Counted from the stretch's first letter, positions 25,311 through 34,486 are shown. The stretch is DNA of 64,000 nucleotides from Pedobacter paludis (GCF_003173575.1 NZ_QGNY01000009.1:1-64000), one strand, 5' to 3'. Translations and numbers: made by a program. The notes: a model not told the origin generated them from the sequence alone.

Positions 25311-26159
25311 TTAAAGATTATCTTTTGCAATCACACTCCAATCATCCGAACCATGCCCTTTTTCAATCCAATTGTCCATCTCTGCTACAACTGCAGGTAA
25401 AACGGTAAGTTTTACATCACCCTTATTTGCTGCATTCATCATCAAACCCGCATCTTTTCGTGCCATGTCAAGCTCCCATGAGGGCTTACTGAAATCTCCT
25501 GCTCTTAGCTTATCCAATCTGGCAGGTGCTCCAGCTCCAGGGTTCCAAGAAGCAAAAAGTGTAGAAATATCTGCTGAATCAATCGATAATGCCTTAGCCA
25601 GTGCAAGTGCATCAGAAAGTCCGGCAGTCATGGATATTAAAAATAAATTTCCAATCAATTTTATCCCAGCGGCTTTTCCTTCTTCTGTACCAAAATTGAG
25701 CAACTTTCCGGTCATCTTCGACAGTTCTGGTTCAACCCTTGCAATTACTTCTTGATCACCGGATACCAACATACTTCCAGTACTTTCCAGCGCATTGGGT
25801 GGCCCCATAAATACAGGTGCGTGTAAATAAATAAAGCCTTTTGATTTCCAGTTTGCGGTTCTTTCAACTGCACCTTCTACTGAAGTTGTAGTATGATCTA
25901 TAATAATTGTTCCGGCTGCCAGACCGCTAAGAGCGGCTGCTAATACCTCATTAACGGTGGCATCGTCTTTTAACGTAATATGAACCGTATTAGCGCCCTT
26001 AACTGCATCAGCCACATCAGCAAAAGCTCGTGCCCCATCAACTACAAGTGCTTCTGCTTTTGATGCCGTCCTATTCCAAACCTGTACCTGTTCTCCCTTG
26101 CGGAGCATTGCCTTAACAAAATTCGAACCTAAAAGGCCCATTCCTAAAAATGCTTTCAT
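25311..26159 (-). CDS. NAD(P)-dependent beta-hydroxyacid dehydrogenase family protein
   Basis: 282 residues. An N-terminal Rossmann fold has G6-x-G8-x-x-G11 (F-L-G-M-G-L-L-G). V-W-N-R-T near 27-31 suggests NADPH preference. The family's substrate region D-A-P-V-F-M-G-like H-A-P-V-F-M-G lies near 113-119, and the catalytic lysine lies in G-I-K-L-I-G-N near 164-170. This is the 6-phosphogluconate/3-hydroxyisobutyrate dehydrogenase superfamily, close to imine or glyoxylate reductases; the substrate is not readable. It points left like the SDR gene but is separated from it by a 215-bp gap and a terminator. Confidence 0.85.
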   Translation of the reverse strand: MKAFLGMGLLGSNFVKAMLRKGEQVQVWNRTASKAEALVVDGARAFADVADAVKGANTVHITLKDDATVNEVLAAALSGLAAGTIIIDHTTTSVEGAVERTANWKSKGFIYLHAPVFMGPPNALESTGSMLVSGDQEVIARVEPELSKMTGKLLNFGTEEGKAAGIKLIGNLFLISMTAGLSDALALAKALSIDSADISTLFASWNPGAGAPARLDKLRAGDFSKPSWELDMARKDAGLMMNAANKGDVKLTVLPAVVAEMDNWIEKGHGSDDWSVIAKDNL

Positions 26160-26330
26160 AGTTGCTATATTTATAGGGTAAAGATAGTGAATCCTTCAAG
26201 AAACCTTTAGTTAGAAAAATTCTGTATTCCACTTTATAGCGAAAAATGGTTACTGAAAAATGCATATAGAAGATTTCATGTTAAAAACCTAACGCCCTGC
26301 ATTTTGAGGAGATTGTGCGCATTAAAAAGA

Positions 26331-26352
26331 AAAAGCGGCAAATGCCGCTTTT
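26331..26352 (-). terminator. Rho-independent terminator of the SDR gene
   Basis: AAAAGCGGCA at 26331-26340 pairs with TGCCGCTTTT at 26343-26352, 22 bp beyond the SDR stop. A-rich and T-rich flanks serve both strands. Confidence 0.85.
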
Positions 26353-26374
26353 TCTCTGCGAATTTAAAAGGTTG

Positions 26375-27118
26375 TTATTTCAATGCATAGTTAAGATATC
26401 CGCCATCTGCAACAATCTCTGTTCCGGTAATAAAACTTGCTGCGTCAGAAGCTAGGAACAATACAGTTTTTGCTATTTCATCAGGATCGCCCAGTCTTTG
26501 CAAAGCAGTTGCGCCAGCTAAAAATGCTTTGGCTTCTTCTGGCACTGCATTCTCTAAACCAGGGGTTAAAACAGGGCCAGGGCTAACAATGTTGACACGA
26601 ATTTTTCGGCCTGCCAGTTCATTTGCAGCAATTTGCGCAATCTTATTCAATGCACCCTTAGTTGCAGAATATATGCTGGCTCCAGAATTTGCAGCTGTAG
26701 CCACTGTTGAAGATGTAAAAATTACGGCTGCTCCATCTGTCAAGTGGGGAAGCAATTTTTGTAAAGTGAAAAAATGCCCTTTAACGTTCGTATTAAATTG
26801 CGCATCAAAATTTGCTTCTGTTACCTGTTCTATAGGCTCAAAGGTTGCAATTCCTGCATTTAAAAAAAGTACATCAACCTTTTTTCCACTCTCTTCTATT
26901 GCTTTTTCTAGAATTGAAATTTCTGCAAGCTTTGAAGTGTCTGATACGACAGTGTTTAATTTGGAGCTATTTATTTCTGCAAATGCCTTTTGGAGATTGT
27001 TGGCATTTCTTCCAGTTATCCAAACATTGGCACCCGCACTTACAAAAGCTTTTGCTGTTGCCAATCCAATTCCTGTAGTTCCCCCTGTAATAACGACGTT
27101 TTTATCTGTAAAATTCAT
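26375..27118 (-). CDS. SDR family oxidoreductase
   Basis: 247 residues, classical short-chain dehydrogenase. The cofactor motif T-G-G-T-T-G-I-G is at 11-18, N-A-G-I-A near 88-92, catalytic Y-S-A-T-K near 150, and a C-terminal D-G-G-Y-L. T-G-R-N near 36-39 suggests NADP(H). The gene is divergent from an HxlR regulator across a 103-bp region with a strong inverted repeat. HxlR proteins usually control such neighbouring redox genes in response to quinones, aldehydes or similar stress. The substrate is unknown. Confidence 0.92.
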   Translation of the reverse strand: MNFTDKNVVITGGTTGIGLATAKAFVSAGANVWITGRNANNLQKAFAEINSSKLNTVVSDTSKLAEISILEKAIEESGKKVDVLFLNAGIATFEPIEQVTEANFDAQFNTNVKGHFFTLQKLLPHLTDGAAVIFTSSTVATAANSGASIYSATKGALNKIAQIAANELAGRKIRVNIVSPGPVLTPGLENAVPEEAKAFLAGATALQRLGDPDEIAKTVLFLASDAASFITGTEIVADGGYLNYALK

Positions 27119-27169
27119 GATTATTTTTTAATTGATTAAGCTGTAAAGTTATGATGATTCAATTTATTT

Positions 27170-27221
27170 AAGTTACTTTGTAACGAAAAGTAACAGTAAC
27201 TTTTGGGTAACAAAGTAACTT
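27170..27221. promoter_or_regulatory. Inverted-repeat operator between SDR and HxlR genes
   Basis: AAGTTACTTTGTAAC (27170-27184) and GTAACAAAGTAACTT (27207-27221) form a 15-bp inverted repeat with one mismatch. A second dyad, AAAAGTAAC-a-GTAACTTTT, sits inside. The outer right arm touches the HxlR ATG at 27222. Such nested GTAAC dyads fit binding of HxlR dimers and control of both divergent genes. Confidence 0.7.
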
Positions 27222-27572
27222 ATGGATGAAAATCACTGCCATTTGGGGCATAAAAAAGAAATTATGGCTGTCCATGATGCAATGGATGTTTTAAACGGGA
27301 AATGGAAAATATCCATCATTTCTTCTATTTGCTATTATAACAAAAGAAGATTTTCTGACATTCTAAATGATGTTGATGGCATATCGAATAAAATGCTGAG
27401 TAAAGAATTAAAGGAACTGGAAATCAATAAGCTGATTAAGCGCACTGTATTAGATACACAGCCCATATCTGTCCAGTATCAACTAACGGAATATGGCATG
27501 ACCTTACAAAAAATTATCGATAACCTTACCGCCTGGGGTTTAGAGCACCGTAAAGTTATTACTGGCAAATAA
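27222..27572 (+). CDS. HxlR family transcriptional regulator
   Basis: 116 residues, full length for an HxlR winged helix protein. Landmarks: D-V-L-N-G-K-W-K-I-S-I-I near 22-33, R-F-S-D-I-L near 43-48, I-S-N-K-M-L-S-K-E-L-K-E-L-E near 54-67, and Y-Q-L-T-E-Y-G near 86-92. Two cysteines (residues 6 and 37) could act as redox sensors, as in some family members. It is divergent from an SDR gene and has a nested inverted repeat directly before its start, so autoregulation and control of the SDR are likely. Confidence 0.92.
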   Translation: MDENHCHLGHKKEIMAVHDAMDVLNGKWKISIISSICYYNKRRFSDILNDVDGISNKMLSKELKELEINKLIKRTVLDTQPISVQYQLTEYGMTLQKIIDNLTAWGLEHRKVITGK

Positions 27573-27681
27573 ACGATTACACTAAAGGGAATTTTCTCTC
27601 TCAATTAATCGCCAATACATTAAATTCCAACACTTTAAATAAAAATAATTACATAAATTAGTGCTTCTAATCAACGCCCTA

Positions 27682-28761
27682 ATGAAAAGAATTGTTATTT
27701 GTTGCGATGGAACATGGAATGCGCCAGGAGATACCGAAAGTGGTGTGCCGATTAAAACCAATGTTCAAAAAATATTCGAAAGTGTCTGTAATATCGATGA
27801 GAATGGCATTTTGCAAATTAAACATTATATTGAAGGAGTTGGTACATCGGGCAGTAAGCTCCGCAACATTTTAGATGGAGCAACTGGAAGAGGTATCGAT
27901 GATAATATTTTAAATGCATATAAATTTTTGGTTTGGAATTACGTAAAGGGCGATGAAATTTATCTGTTTGGATTTAGCAGAGGCGCTTATACAGCCCGTA
28001 GCCTTGCTGGTTTGGTTAGAAGCTGTGGCATCATAAGAAACGATGATTTAAATTTAATAAATGAGGCTTATAGCCACTATAGAAATCGCGATGATAAAGA
28101 CTGGAAACCAAATGGCGAGAAATCGATTGACTTTAGAAATAAATACAGTACAGAAGCATCTGTAAAATTTATTGGCGTTTGGGATACCGTGGGCTCATTG
28201 GGAATTCCCCTCAGTTTATTCAGCTTGCTGAACAGCAAAAAATATCATTTTCATGATACCACGTTAAGCAGTTACGTAGATTACGCTTATCACGCCCTAG
28301 CGATTGATGAAAAAAGGAAAAGTTTTAAACCGACCCTGTGGTTACAGAGCAAAAATGCAATAAATAGAAAAGTACCTCAGGTTTTAGAACAGCGTTGGTT
28401 CACAGGTGTACATTCAAATATTGGTGGCGGCTATCCAGATAGCGGACTGAGTGATGTATCCCTAAATTGGATTGTTCAAAAAGCGCTGGGTGTTGGATTA
28501 GGTTTGGATAAAGCCTACACAGAAACTCATGTAAACCCAGATTTAAATGGTAAACTTTACAACTCCTCCGTTTTTCCATTCAACTTGGTTAAAGCCAGTA
28601 AAAGAATTATTTCAAAGTTTGGTGCATATAACGCAACCCTAGAACCTGCCGTTGTAAAGAGATGGAATTTAGATGAAAGCTATAAGCCATCCAATCTGGA
28701 GCATATCATGAATAATCCGGCAGAACTAAAGGCTTTTGGCATTACCGGCGATGGCGTTTAA
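27682..28761 (+). CDS. DUF2235 alpha/beta hydrolase (Tle1-like phospholipase family)
   Basis: 359 residues from the ATG at 27682; a GTG at 27661 would add seven residues. The start, I-V-I-C-C-D-G-T-W-N (4-13), and G-F-S99-R-G-A-Y-T-A-R are DUF2235 signatures. The probable triad is Ser99, Asp168 (G-V-W-D-T-V-G) and His244 (G-V-H-S-N-I-G-G-G-Y). Members include type VI secretion lipase effectors (Tle1) and many stand-alone proteins. No T6SS, VgrG or immunity gene is nearby and there is no signal peptide, so it may be a housekeeping or orphan esterase. Confidence 0.88.
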   Translation: MKRIVICCDGTWNAPGDTESGVPIKTNVQKIFESVCNIDENGILQIKHYIEGVGTSGSKLRNILDGATGRGIDDNILNAYKFLVWNYVKGDEIYLFGFSRGAYTARSLAGLVRSCGIIRNDDLNLINEAYSHYRNRDDKDWKPNGEKSIDFRNKYSTEASVKFIGVWDTVGSLGIPLSLFSLLNSKKYHFHDTTLSSYVDYAYHALAIDEKRKSFKPTLWLQSKNAINRKVPQVLEQRWFTGVHSNIGGGYPDSGLSDVSLNWIVQKALGVGLGLDKAYTETHVNPDLNGKLYNSSVFPFNLVKASKRIISKFGAYNATLEPAVVKRWNLDESYKPSNLEHIMNNPAELKAFGITGDGV

Positions 28762-28903
28762 AGCATTGTTTACCTCAATCTCCGAAGGCTATGGCTAAAC
28801 CTAAATCCGATTCCATTTTTTAATGTTTTTATCTGAATTAGATTTTTGGATGCAAAATCTGGCCAGCGCTCAAAATGCCACTTCTGTATAATCGATTAAT
28901 TTC

Positions 28904-28911
28904 TATTTTTG
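28904..28911 (+). promoter_or_regulatory. Bacteroidota -7 box for the MFS gene
   Basis: TATTTTTG matches TAnnTTTG 17 bp before the ATG at 28929. It lies inside a longer possible reading from 28875, so it supports the later start. Confidence 0.5.
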
Positions 28912-28928
28912 CATCTCGAAACCAAAAG

Positions 28929-30161
28929 ATGTTCAAACTTATAATCAATACGTATAAATCTTCTTTCAGTGGCTTAAGCAAAGAGACCTGGTTATTGAGT
29001 ATTGTAATGATGTTTAATCGCTGTGGCAGCATGGCCGTGCCTTTTATGGGGCTTTACGTAACACAGAATTTGCACCGATCGGAAACCGATGCAGGTTTAA
29101 TTATTACTCTTTTCGGAGTTGGATCAATTTTAGGCTCATTAACCGGTGGAAAGCTAACCGATATTATTGGGTTTAGACCTGTGCAAATATTGTCATCAAT
29201 AATAGGTGGACTCTTATTTATACTGTTTTCAACAATAGAACATTTTTATAGTCTTTGTATTCTAGCCGTAATCATCAGTTTTTTTTCAGAAGCTTTTAGG
29301 CCTGCCAATTTTACAGCGGTTGCACACTATGCAAAAGAAGGAACCATAACCCGATCCTATTCCTTAAATCGCCTTGCAGTAAATATTGGTTGGTCTGTAG
29401 GAATTAGTTTAGCTGGAATTATTGCATCAATTAATTATAAACTGTTATTTATTGTAGAGGGTGGTGTGAGCATTTTGGTAGGCCTTTCAATCCTGTTTCT
29501 CTTGCCTCAGGTTAAGGGATTTATAGAAAAAGCAAAAGAAAATAGAAATGCCATAACCATACAAAAGCCCTGGGAAGATGGCTTTTATGTTAAGTTTATT
29601 GTTTTAACCACTATTTTTATAACGTCGGCATTTTTAATGTTTAGGGTTGTACCAGTATTTTTTAAAGAAGAATGGCACATTAACGAATCTTCAATTGGAT
29701 TAATTATAGGCATAAACGGTGCAATAATCGCTCTTTTTGAAATGATTATGATTAATAAAATTGAAAAGAAAAAGCCACCAATATTTTTCATTGTAATTGG
29801 TGCTGCGTTATTCGCTACCTCCTACCTTGTTTTAACCATTCCTCTATCACTCCATATTACCTTGGCGGTACTAACAGTAATAATTTTTACAATAGGCGAA
29901 ATGTTTGTATTGCCATTTATTAATACTGTGGTTATAAGTAGAAGTAACGAACACAATAGAGGTTTGTATGCAGCGGGCTATACATTAAGTTGGTCTATCG
30001 CACAAGTATGCGGCCCAATAACTGGATTTTATATTGCCAATCACTTTGGATACCAATGGCTGTACATTGGCATTGCCGGGATTTTATTTTTATGTGCTTA
30101 CGGATTTAGCGCACTCAACAAGGCAAATATTAAGCCTATATTAAAAAATGACCAGTTATAA
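28929..30161 (+). CDS. MFS transporter
   Basis: 410 residues from the ATG at 28929. Twelve hydrophobic helices are visible. The loop 2-3 signature G-G-K-L-T-D-I-I-G-F-R-P lies near 74-85. A longer central loop after helix 6 is rich in Lys. The pattern fits drug-type or sugar-type major facilitator proteins of the YdeE/MdtH-like group. The substrate cannot be named. A bidirectional terminator follows, shared with the GH43 gene. Confidence 0.87.
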   Translation: MFKLIINTYKSSFSGLSKETWLLSIVMMFNRCGSMAVPFMGLYVTQNLHRSETDAGLIITLFGVGSILGSLTGGKLTDIIGFRPVQILSSIIGGLLFILFSTIEHFYSLCILAVIISFFSEAFRPANFTAVAHYAKEGTITRSYSLNRLAVNIGWSVGISLAGIIASINYKLLFIVEGGVSILVGLSILFLLPQVKGFIEKAKENRNAITIQKPWEDGFYVKFIVLTTIFITSAFLMFRVVPVFFKEEWHINESSIGLIIGINGAIIALFEMIMINKIEKKKPPIFFIVIGAALFATSYLVLTIPLSLHITLAVLTVIIFTIGEMFVLPFINTVVISRSNEHNRGLYAAGYTLSWSIAQVCGPITGFYIANHFGYQWLYIGIAGILFLCAYGFSALNKANIKPILKNDQL

Positions 30162-30162
30162 A

Positions 30163-30188
30163 AAAAGGTAGACATTTGCCTACCTTTT
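30163..30188. terminator. Bidirectional terminator
   Basis: AAAAGGTAG at 30163-30171 pairs with CTACCTTTT at 30180-30188, between the convergent MFS and GH43 genes. Confidence 0.85.
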
Positions 30189-30208
30189 CTACCTTAGTGT
30201 GAAACTGA

Positions 30209-31189
30209 TTATTTCACTTTTTGAGCTTTAACGCCCTCATTCGTAATTTTTACCGGAAGAATATTTCCTTGGGCGTCAAATTTCATTTCGTCTATACACG
30301 TAACTCTGTGGTTTCCATCAGTTTCGGTTAAAGGGCGACGGTGATATACTATATAATAAGCCCCTTTTTTCTCGTTGATAATTACGGAATGATGCCCTGC
30401 TCCCGTTGCAATTGAAGCATCCTGCTTTAAGATTTTCCCAACCCTTTTAAATGGCCCGAAAGGAGAATCGCTAACGGCATAGGCCACAGAATAATCTGGT
30501 CCTGTCCAGCCGCCCTCACTCCACATAAAATAATATTTACCATTTCTGATAAACATATATGGCCCCTCTACATAGTTATCTGGAGTTATTTCCTTAAAAG
30601 TAGTTCCATCAGGGAAAGGCACAAAGCCCGAAAAATCGTTATTTAACTTCGCAATATTACAATGTCTCCAACCGCCATATATTAAATAATATTGGCCATC
30701 CTTGTCTTTAAAAACAAACTGATCAATTGGTTGAGCACCATTATAAAATTTATCAACCAAGGGCTTTCCCAAGTGATCTTTATATGGCCCTTCGGGTTTA
30801 TCTGCCACGGCAACACCGATACCACCAATTTCATTATTGCTTTGAATATCGTTGGCACCAAAAAACAAATAATATTTTTTATCTTTTTGAACAATTGCAG
30901 GTGCCCACATGGCTTTGTTAGCCCATTTAATTGCCGAAGTATCGACAATATGTTCATATTTTTTCCAGGTAACAAGATCATCAGAAGAAAAGGCATCCAA
31001 AAATACCTGTTCTTTATACTTTGCTGAATAAGTTGGGTACACCCAGTATTTATTGTTAAAAATCGCAGCATCAGGATCGGCATACCAACCTTTAAAAATG
31101 GGGTTTCCAGATTGCTTAATCGTTTTACCATCTTGGGCAAAAGAAGCAAGACTCACTAAAAGTAAAAGAGATGAGAATAGGTTTTTCAT
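30209..31189 (-). CDS. Secreted GH43 family glycoside hydrolase
   Basis: 326 residues from the ATG at 31189; a GTG two codons upstream is less likely. The signal peptide is about 1-19 (ending SFAQ). A five-bladed GH43 propeller follows with all three acids: D38 in W-Y-A-D-P-D, D156 in Q-P-I-D-Q, and E208 in V-E-G-P-Y. H-H-S near 270 is also typical. GH43 enzymes act as arabinofuranosidases or xylosidases on plant hemicellulose. It is not in a SusC/SusD-type locus here, so it stands alone. Confidence 0.92.
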   Translation of the reverse strand: MKNLFSSLLLLVSLASFAQDGKTIKQSGNPIFKGWYADPDAAIFNNKYWVYPTYSAKYKEQVFLDAFSSDDLVTWKKYEHIVDTSAIKWANKAMWAPAIVQKDKKYYLFFGANDIQSNNEIGGIGVAVADKPEGPYKDHLGKPLVDKFYNGAQPIDQFVFKDKDGQYYLIYGGWRHCNIAKLNNDFSGFVPFPDGTTFKEITPDNYVEGPYMFIRNGKYYFMWSEGGWTGPDYSVAYAVSDSPFGPFKRVGKILKQDASIATGAGHHSVIINEKKGAYYIVYHRRPLTETDGNHRVTCIDEMKFDAQGNILPVKITNEGVKAQKVK

Positions 31190-31312
31190 GGGCACAATTT
31201 AAAAAAAATTATGGGGTTTGGAAAATTGAAGCTTTTATTATTCCCCACCAAGTTGGCACCTTCCCCTTTGAAGTGGAAGGATAGCAAAGCTCAGAAAAAC
31301 CTATGCGCCTAA

Positions 31313-31358
31313 TATTCCCCTCTTCCAGAGGGGTGCCCGCAGGGCGGGGTGTTTCTTT
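31313..31358. repeat. Dispersed repeat (GGGGTGCC type)
   Basis: Contains CCCCTCTTCCAGAGGGG and GGGCGGGGTGTTT. The same element occurs inverted at 63925-63972. Noncoding; it lies in the region 31190-31837, which holds no supported gene. Confidence 0.65.
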
Positions 31359-31410
31359 TGTTGAAACTTCGCAGGAACAGGCTGTTCAAAAAGGAAATAT
31401 ACCGAAGTTA

Positions 31411-31843
31411 ATAAACCTGACAGTAGCGAACACGTAGCGTTAACCCTTTTGGTTAACAGCGAAGTAAAGCGAATGGCGGGGCTACAGCACCAATGAAAAA
31501 CCAAACGTTCATTTTCAAAAAAAATCCCTCGTGGTTGGAGAGGGATTTCTTGGCACTTAGCGAGTTTTTTAAAGTCGTAGCGAGACGCTACGAAAAGATA
31601 CTTAATTATATAACGAAGTATTATTTAATAAACCTCACGGTAGCGAACACGTAGCGTTAACCCTTTTGGTTAACAGCGAAGTAAAGCGAATGGCGGGGCT
31701 ACAGCACCAATGAAAAACCATATGTTCATTTTCAAAAAAAATCCCTCGTGGTTAAGGAGGGATTTCTTGGCTCTTAGCGAGTTTTTTAAAGTCGTAGCGA
31801 GACGCTACGACCAGATACTTAATTATATAACGAAGTATTATTT
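31411..31843. repeat. Two direct copies of a 217-bp repeat
   Basis: Copies begin at about 31411 and 31628 and are nearly identical. Each contains the hairpins GTTAACC-ctttt-GGTTAAC, AATCCCTC-gtggttg-GAGAGGGATT (first copy) and TCGTAGCG-aga-CGCTACGA. The second copy runs into the stop codon of the M20 gene. The hairpin plus T tract may end that gene's transcript. Confidence 0.85.
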
Positions 31844-33208
31844 ACTCAACTCAGCAAAGTATTTATGGAATAAAGGCAAGGTTTCTATCCCTTTATAGTA
31901 GTTATAAATATCGTATTTCTCATTTGGCGAGTGCAATGCATCGCTGTCTAAGCCAAAACCGAAGAGTACAGATTTTATGCCCAAAACATCTTCAAACAAT
32001 GCAACGATAGGGATACTACCTCCACCACGTGTTGGAATGGCCTTTTTACCAAAACTATCTTCAATTGCTTTTTCAGCAGCCTGATAAGCAACACTATCGG
32101 TTGGCGTAACAACAGGTTCGCCACCATGGTGTGGGGTAACTTTAACCTTAACATTTTTTGGTGCAATGCTTTCAAAATGTTTGGTAAAAATTTCGGCAAT
32201 TTCTTCTGAGCTTTGGTTCGGAACCAAACGCATCGAAATTTTTGCATTTGCTTTACTCGGCAATACCGTTTTGGCGCCTTCGCCAATATAACCGCTCCAG
32301 ATTCCGTTAACCTCTAAAGTAGGACGAGTTCCTGTGCGCTCTAAAGTTGAATATCCTTTTTCGCCCCAAACCTCTTCAATATCTAAATCTTTTGTGTATT
32401 CAGCTTCATCATAAGGAGCTGAATTTAAAGCTTTTTTCTCTTCGTCGGTTAACTCGATAACCTTATCATAAAAAGCGGGTATGGTAATGTGGTTATTTTC
32501 ATCGTGCAAGGAAGCAATCATTTTGCAAAGAATAGTTGCCGGGTTTGCGACTGCCCCGCCATAAACGCCGGAGTGTAAATCGCGGTTGGGCCCTACAACC
32601 TCTACCTCCATATAAGCTAAGCCACGCAAACCGGTTTCGATAGATGGATGTTCCATACTGATCATTGATGTATCAGAAATTAAAACCACATCGGCCTTTA
32701 AACGATCTGCATTGTCTTTTACAAAAATGCCAAGGTTAGCAGAACCTACTTCTTCTTCACCTTCGATCATAAACTTAACATTGCAAGCCAAAGTATTGGT
32801 TTCCATCATTAATTCGAATGCTTTAACATGCATGTAAAATTGTCCTTTATCATCGCAAGCACCACGAGCATAAATTTTACCATCGCGAACGGTTGGCTCG
32901 AATGGTGGTGTTTTCCAAAGTTCTAATGGATCTGCAGGCTGAACATCATAATGGCCATAAATTAACACCGTTGGCAAAGAGGCATCAATAATTTTTTCTC
33001 CATAAACAATTGGATAACCAGCGGTTGGGCATATTTCTACATGATCTGCACCAGCATCTTTTAATTTCTGTGCAACATAATCTGCCGTTTTTAAAACATC
33101 GGCCTTATATTTTGGATCGGCACTTACCGATGGAAAACGTAATAACTCAAACAACTCATCTAAAAAACGTTGTTTGTGCGTTTCTACATAATTTTTAATC
33201 TCTTGCAT
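31838..33208 (-). CDS. M20 family dipeptidase
   Basis: 456 residues from the ATG at 33208. A longer reading to 33244 is rejected because the -7 box TATATTTG lies inside it. Metal-binding motifs of the M20A/CNDP-like group are present: G-H86-Y-D88-V-Q-P, G-A-C-D119-D-K-G-Q, E-G-E-E-E-V-G near 149-155, S-D-T-S-M near 180, and a final L-H-S-P-N-E near 430. A lid/dimerisation domain interrupts the catalytic domain (about 190-350). It is a cytosolic dizinc peptidase cleaving dipeptides. Its stop codon lies in a 217-bp direct repeat. Confidence 0.93.
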   Translation of the reverse strand: MQEIKNYVETHKQRFLDELFELLRFPSVSADPKYKADVLKTADYVAQKLKDAGADHVEICPTAGYPIVYGEKIIDASLPTVLIYGHYDVQPADPLELWKTPPFEPTVRDGKIYARGACDDKGQFYMHVKAFELMMETNTLACNVKFMIEGEEEVGSANLGIFVKDNADRLKADVVLISDTSMISMEHPSIETGLRGLAYMEVEVVGPNRDLHSGVYGGAVANPATILCKMIASLHDENNHITIPAFYDKVIELTDEEKKALNSAPYDEAEYTKDLDIEEVWGEKGYSTLERTGTRPTLEVNGIWSGYIGEGAKTVLPSKANAKISMRLVPNQSSEEIAEIFTKHFESIAPKNVKVKVTPHHGGEPVVTPTDSVAYQAAEKAIEDSFGKKAIPTRGGGSIPIVALFEDVLGIKSVLFGFGLDSDALHSPNEKYDIYNYYKGIETLPLFHKYFAELSK

Positions 33209-33225
33209 AACAAAATGAATTTGGG

Positions 33226-33233
33226 CAAATATA
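33226..33233 (-). promoter_or_regulatory. Bacteroidota -7 box for the M20 gene
   Basis: On the minus strand it reads TATATTTG, a full match to TAnnTTTG, 18 bp before the chosen ATG at 33208. Confidence 0.55.
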
Positions 33234-33511
33234 GGCTTTACCAAATAAATGCCATAAGATTAGTGTAAACAGCGTTATAAAAATTTCTATGAAATTTATT
33301 CCCTTAAGTTTTATGGCGATCTATAATAACCGTTAATAACACGGCAAAGAGGCGTTAATTTTTAAGCCATAATTTATTTAAGTTAAAATTGCTTTTAAAT
33401 TGCTTTAAAGTATTAAAAAAAGAAAAAACTAACTAGGAAGTTCGATCTAATTTTTTGTAAATTGCAACTTTTATAAGATATCCTTAAATCCTGTCTGAAA
33501 GAACTTTAGTG

Positions 33512-34486
33512 ATGAAATTAAGTGCAATAGTATACCCTTTTCTGCTGTTGCTTTTCTGTTTTGGTTTTGTCGGTTTTGCTTCAGCGCAAAATCCAACCCG
33601 AGTAAGTTGCCCAGAGGCGGCACAATTTTACGCTAAAGACAGTATCAACATTGTAACTTTTGGTGCTAGTACCGTTGAGGGTGTTGGAGGCGTAGGCTTT
33701 CAAAGTATGCTGCTAAGCAACTTTCAAAATTGTTACCCAAATAAAGTTGTAGACATTACAAATCATGGTATTGGCGGGCAAACCACCATCCAAGGGTTGT
33801 TGCGCATCGAAAATGCAATTCGAGACCGTACAGGTTTTATTGTAATTGATATGGGAATTAATGATGCCGTTGCAATTAGAGATAAAAAGCAAACTGTAGC
33901 GAATACCGAAGCCAATATGCGTGTTATTATTGAAGCGAGCCTTAGGCAAAAGCTTGTTCCAATTCTTTGTACCCTGCAAAATGTTGATGATAGAACAACA
34001 GCAAATTTGGTACCCGTTAACACGAATATCAGAGCTATAAATGTTATTTACAGAAAACTTGCCACAGAATATAAAATTTATCTTGCTGATGTAAATGCGG
34101 CTATGCGCCGTGATTTTTCGCTTTATCAAGATGCTTTTCATCCGAATGCACGCGGTTACAGATTAGTGAGTTATGTAATTTTTGATGCAATTAATAAAGC
34201 AATTTTTGATAAGTTTTTAAAGTTCGTTGTTACTCAAAACTATCCAAATCCAGCATCTACACAAACTTATATTGATATTGTATTGCCCGAAACCGATAAA
34301 ATTAACATTCAAATTTTCGATTTGATGGGGCGTTTGGTTAAAACTGTGGTTAACGAATATTTAAATACCGGCAAGCATACACTAGAAATTAATACAACAA
34401 CCTTTGTTCCCGGAATTTATTTCTTCAAGGTATCATCTGACTCAGGCCAGTACTCGGCAGCCAAAAAATTCATTGTATCGAGGTAA
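33512..34486 (+). CDS. SGNH hydrolase with type IX secretion C-terminal domain
   Basis: 324 residues from the ATG at 33512 (a GTG directly precedes it). The signal peptide is about 1-26 (ending ASAQ). The SGNH fold shows Ser53 in F-G-A-S-T, a Gly in N-H-G-I-G-G, Asn117 in G-I-N-D, and D207-x-x-H210. The last 80 residues form a T9SS type A sorting domain: N-Y-P-N-P near 243-247, D-L-M-G-R-L-V near 270-276, G-I-Y-F-F-K-V near 299-305. It is probably exported to the surface or medium as a lipase/esterase or carbohydrate deacetylase. The only T9SS cargo seen in the window. Confidence 0.9.
   Translation: MKLSAIVYPFLLLLFCFGFVGFASAQNPTRVSCPEAAQFYAKDSINIVTFGASTVEGVGGVGFQSMLLSNFQNCYPNKVVDITNHGIGGQTTIQGLLRIENAIRDRTGFIVIDMGINDAVAIRDKKQTVANTEANMRVIIEASLRQKLVPILCTLQNVDDRTTANLVPVNTNIRAINVIYRKLATEYKIYLADVNAAMRRDFSLYQDAFHPNARGYRLVSYVIFDAINKAIFDKFLKFVVTQNYPNPASTQTYIDIVLPETDKINIQIFDLMGRLVKTVVNEYLNTGKHTLEINTTTFVPGIYFFKVSSDSGQYSAAKKFIVSR

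Noticed and set aside
26529..27131. 200-codon plus-strand open frame opposite the SDR gene
   Set aside because: It is the mirror of a clear SDR coding sequence, has no domain and would cross the divergent operator region.
27682..28761. Type VI secretion effector-immunity pair
   Set aside because: DUF2235 includes T6SS lipases, but no VgrG, PAAR, Hcp or immunity gene is next to it.
31190..31837. Insertion sequence or CRISPR array in the repeat-rich interval
   Set aside because: Only two long direct copies, no spacers of constant length, no transposase frame.
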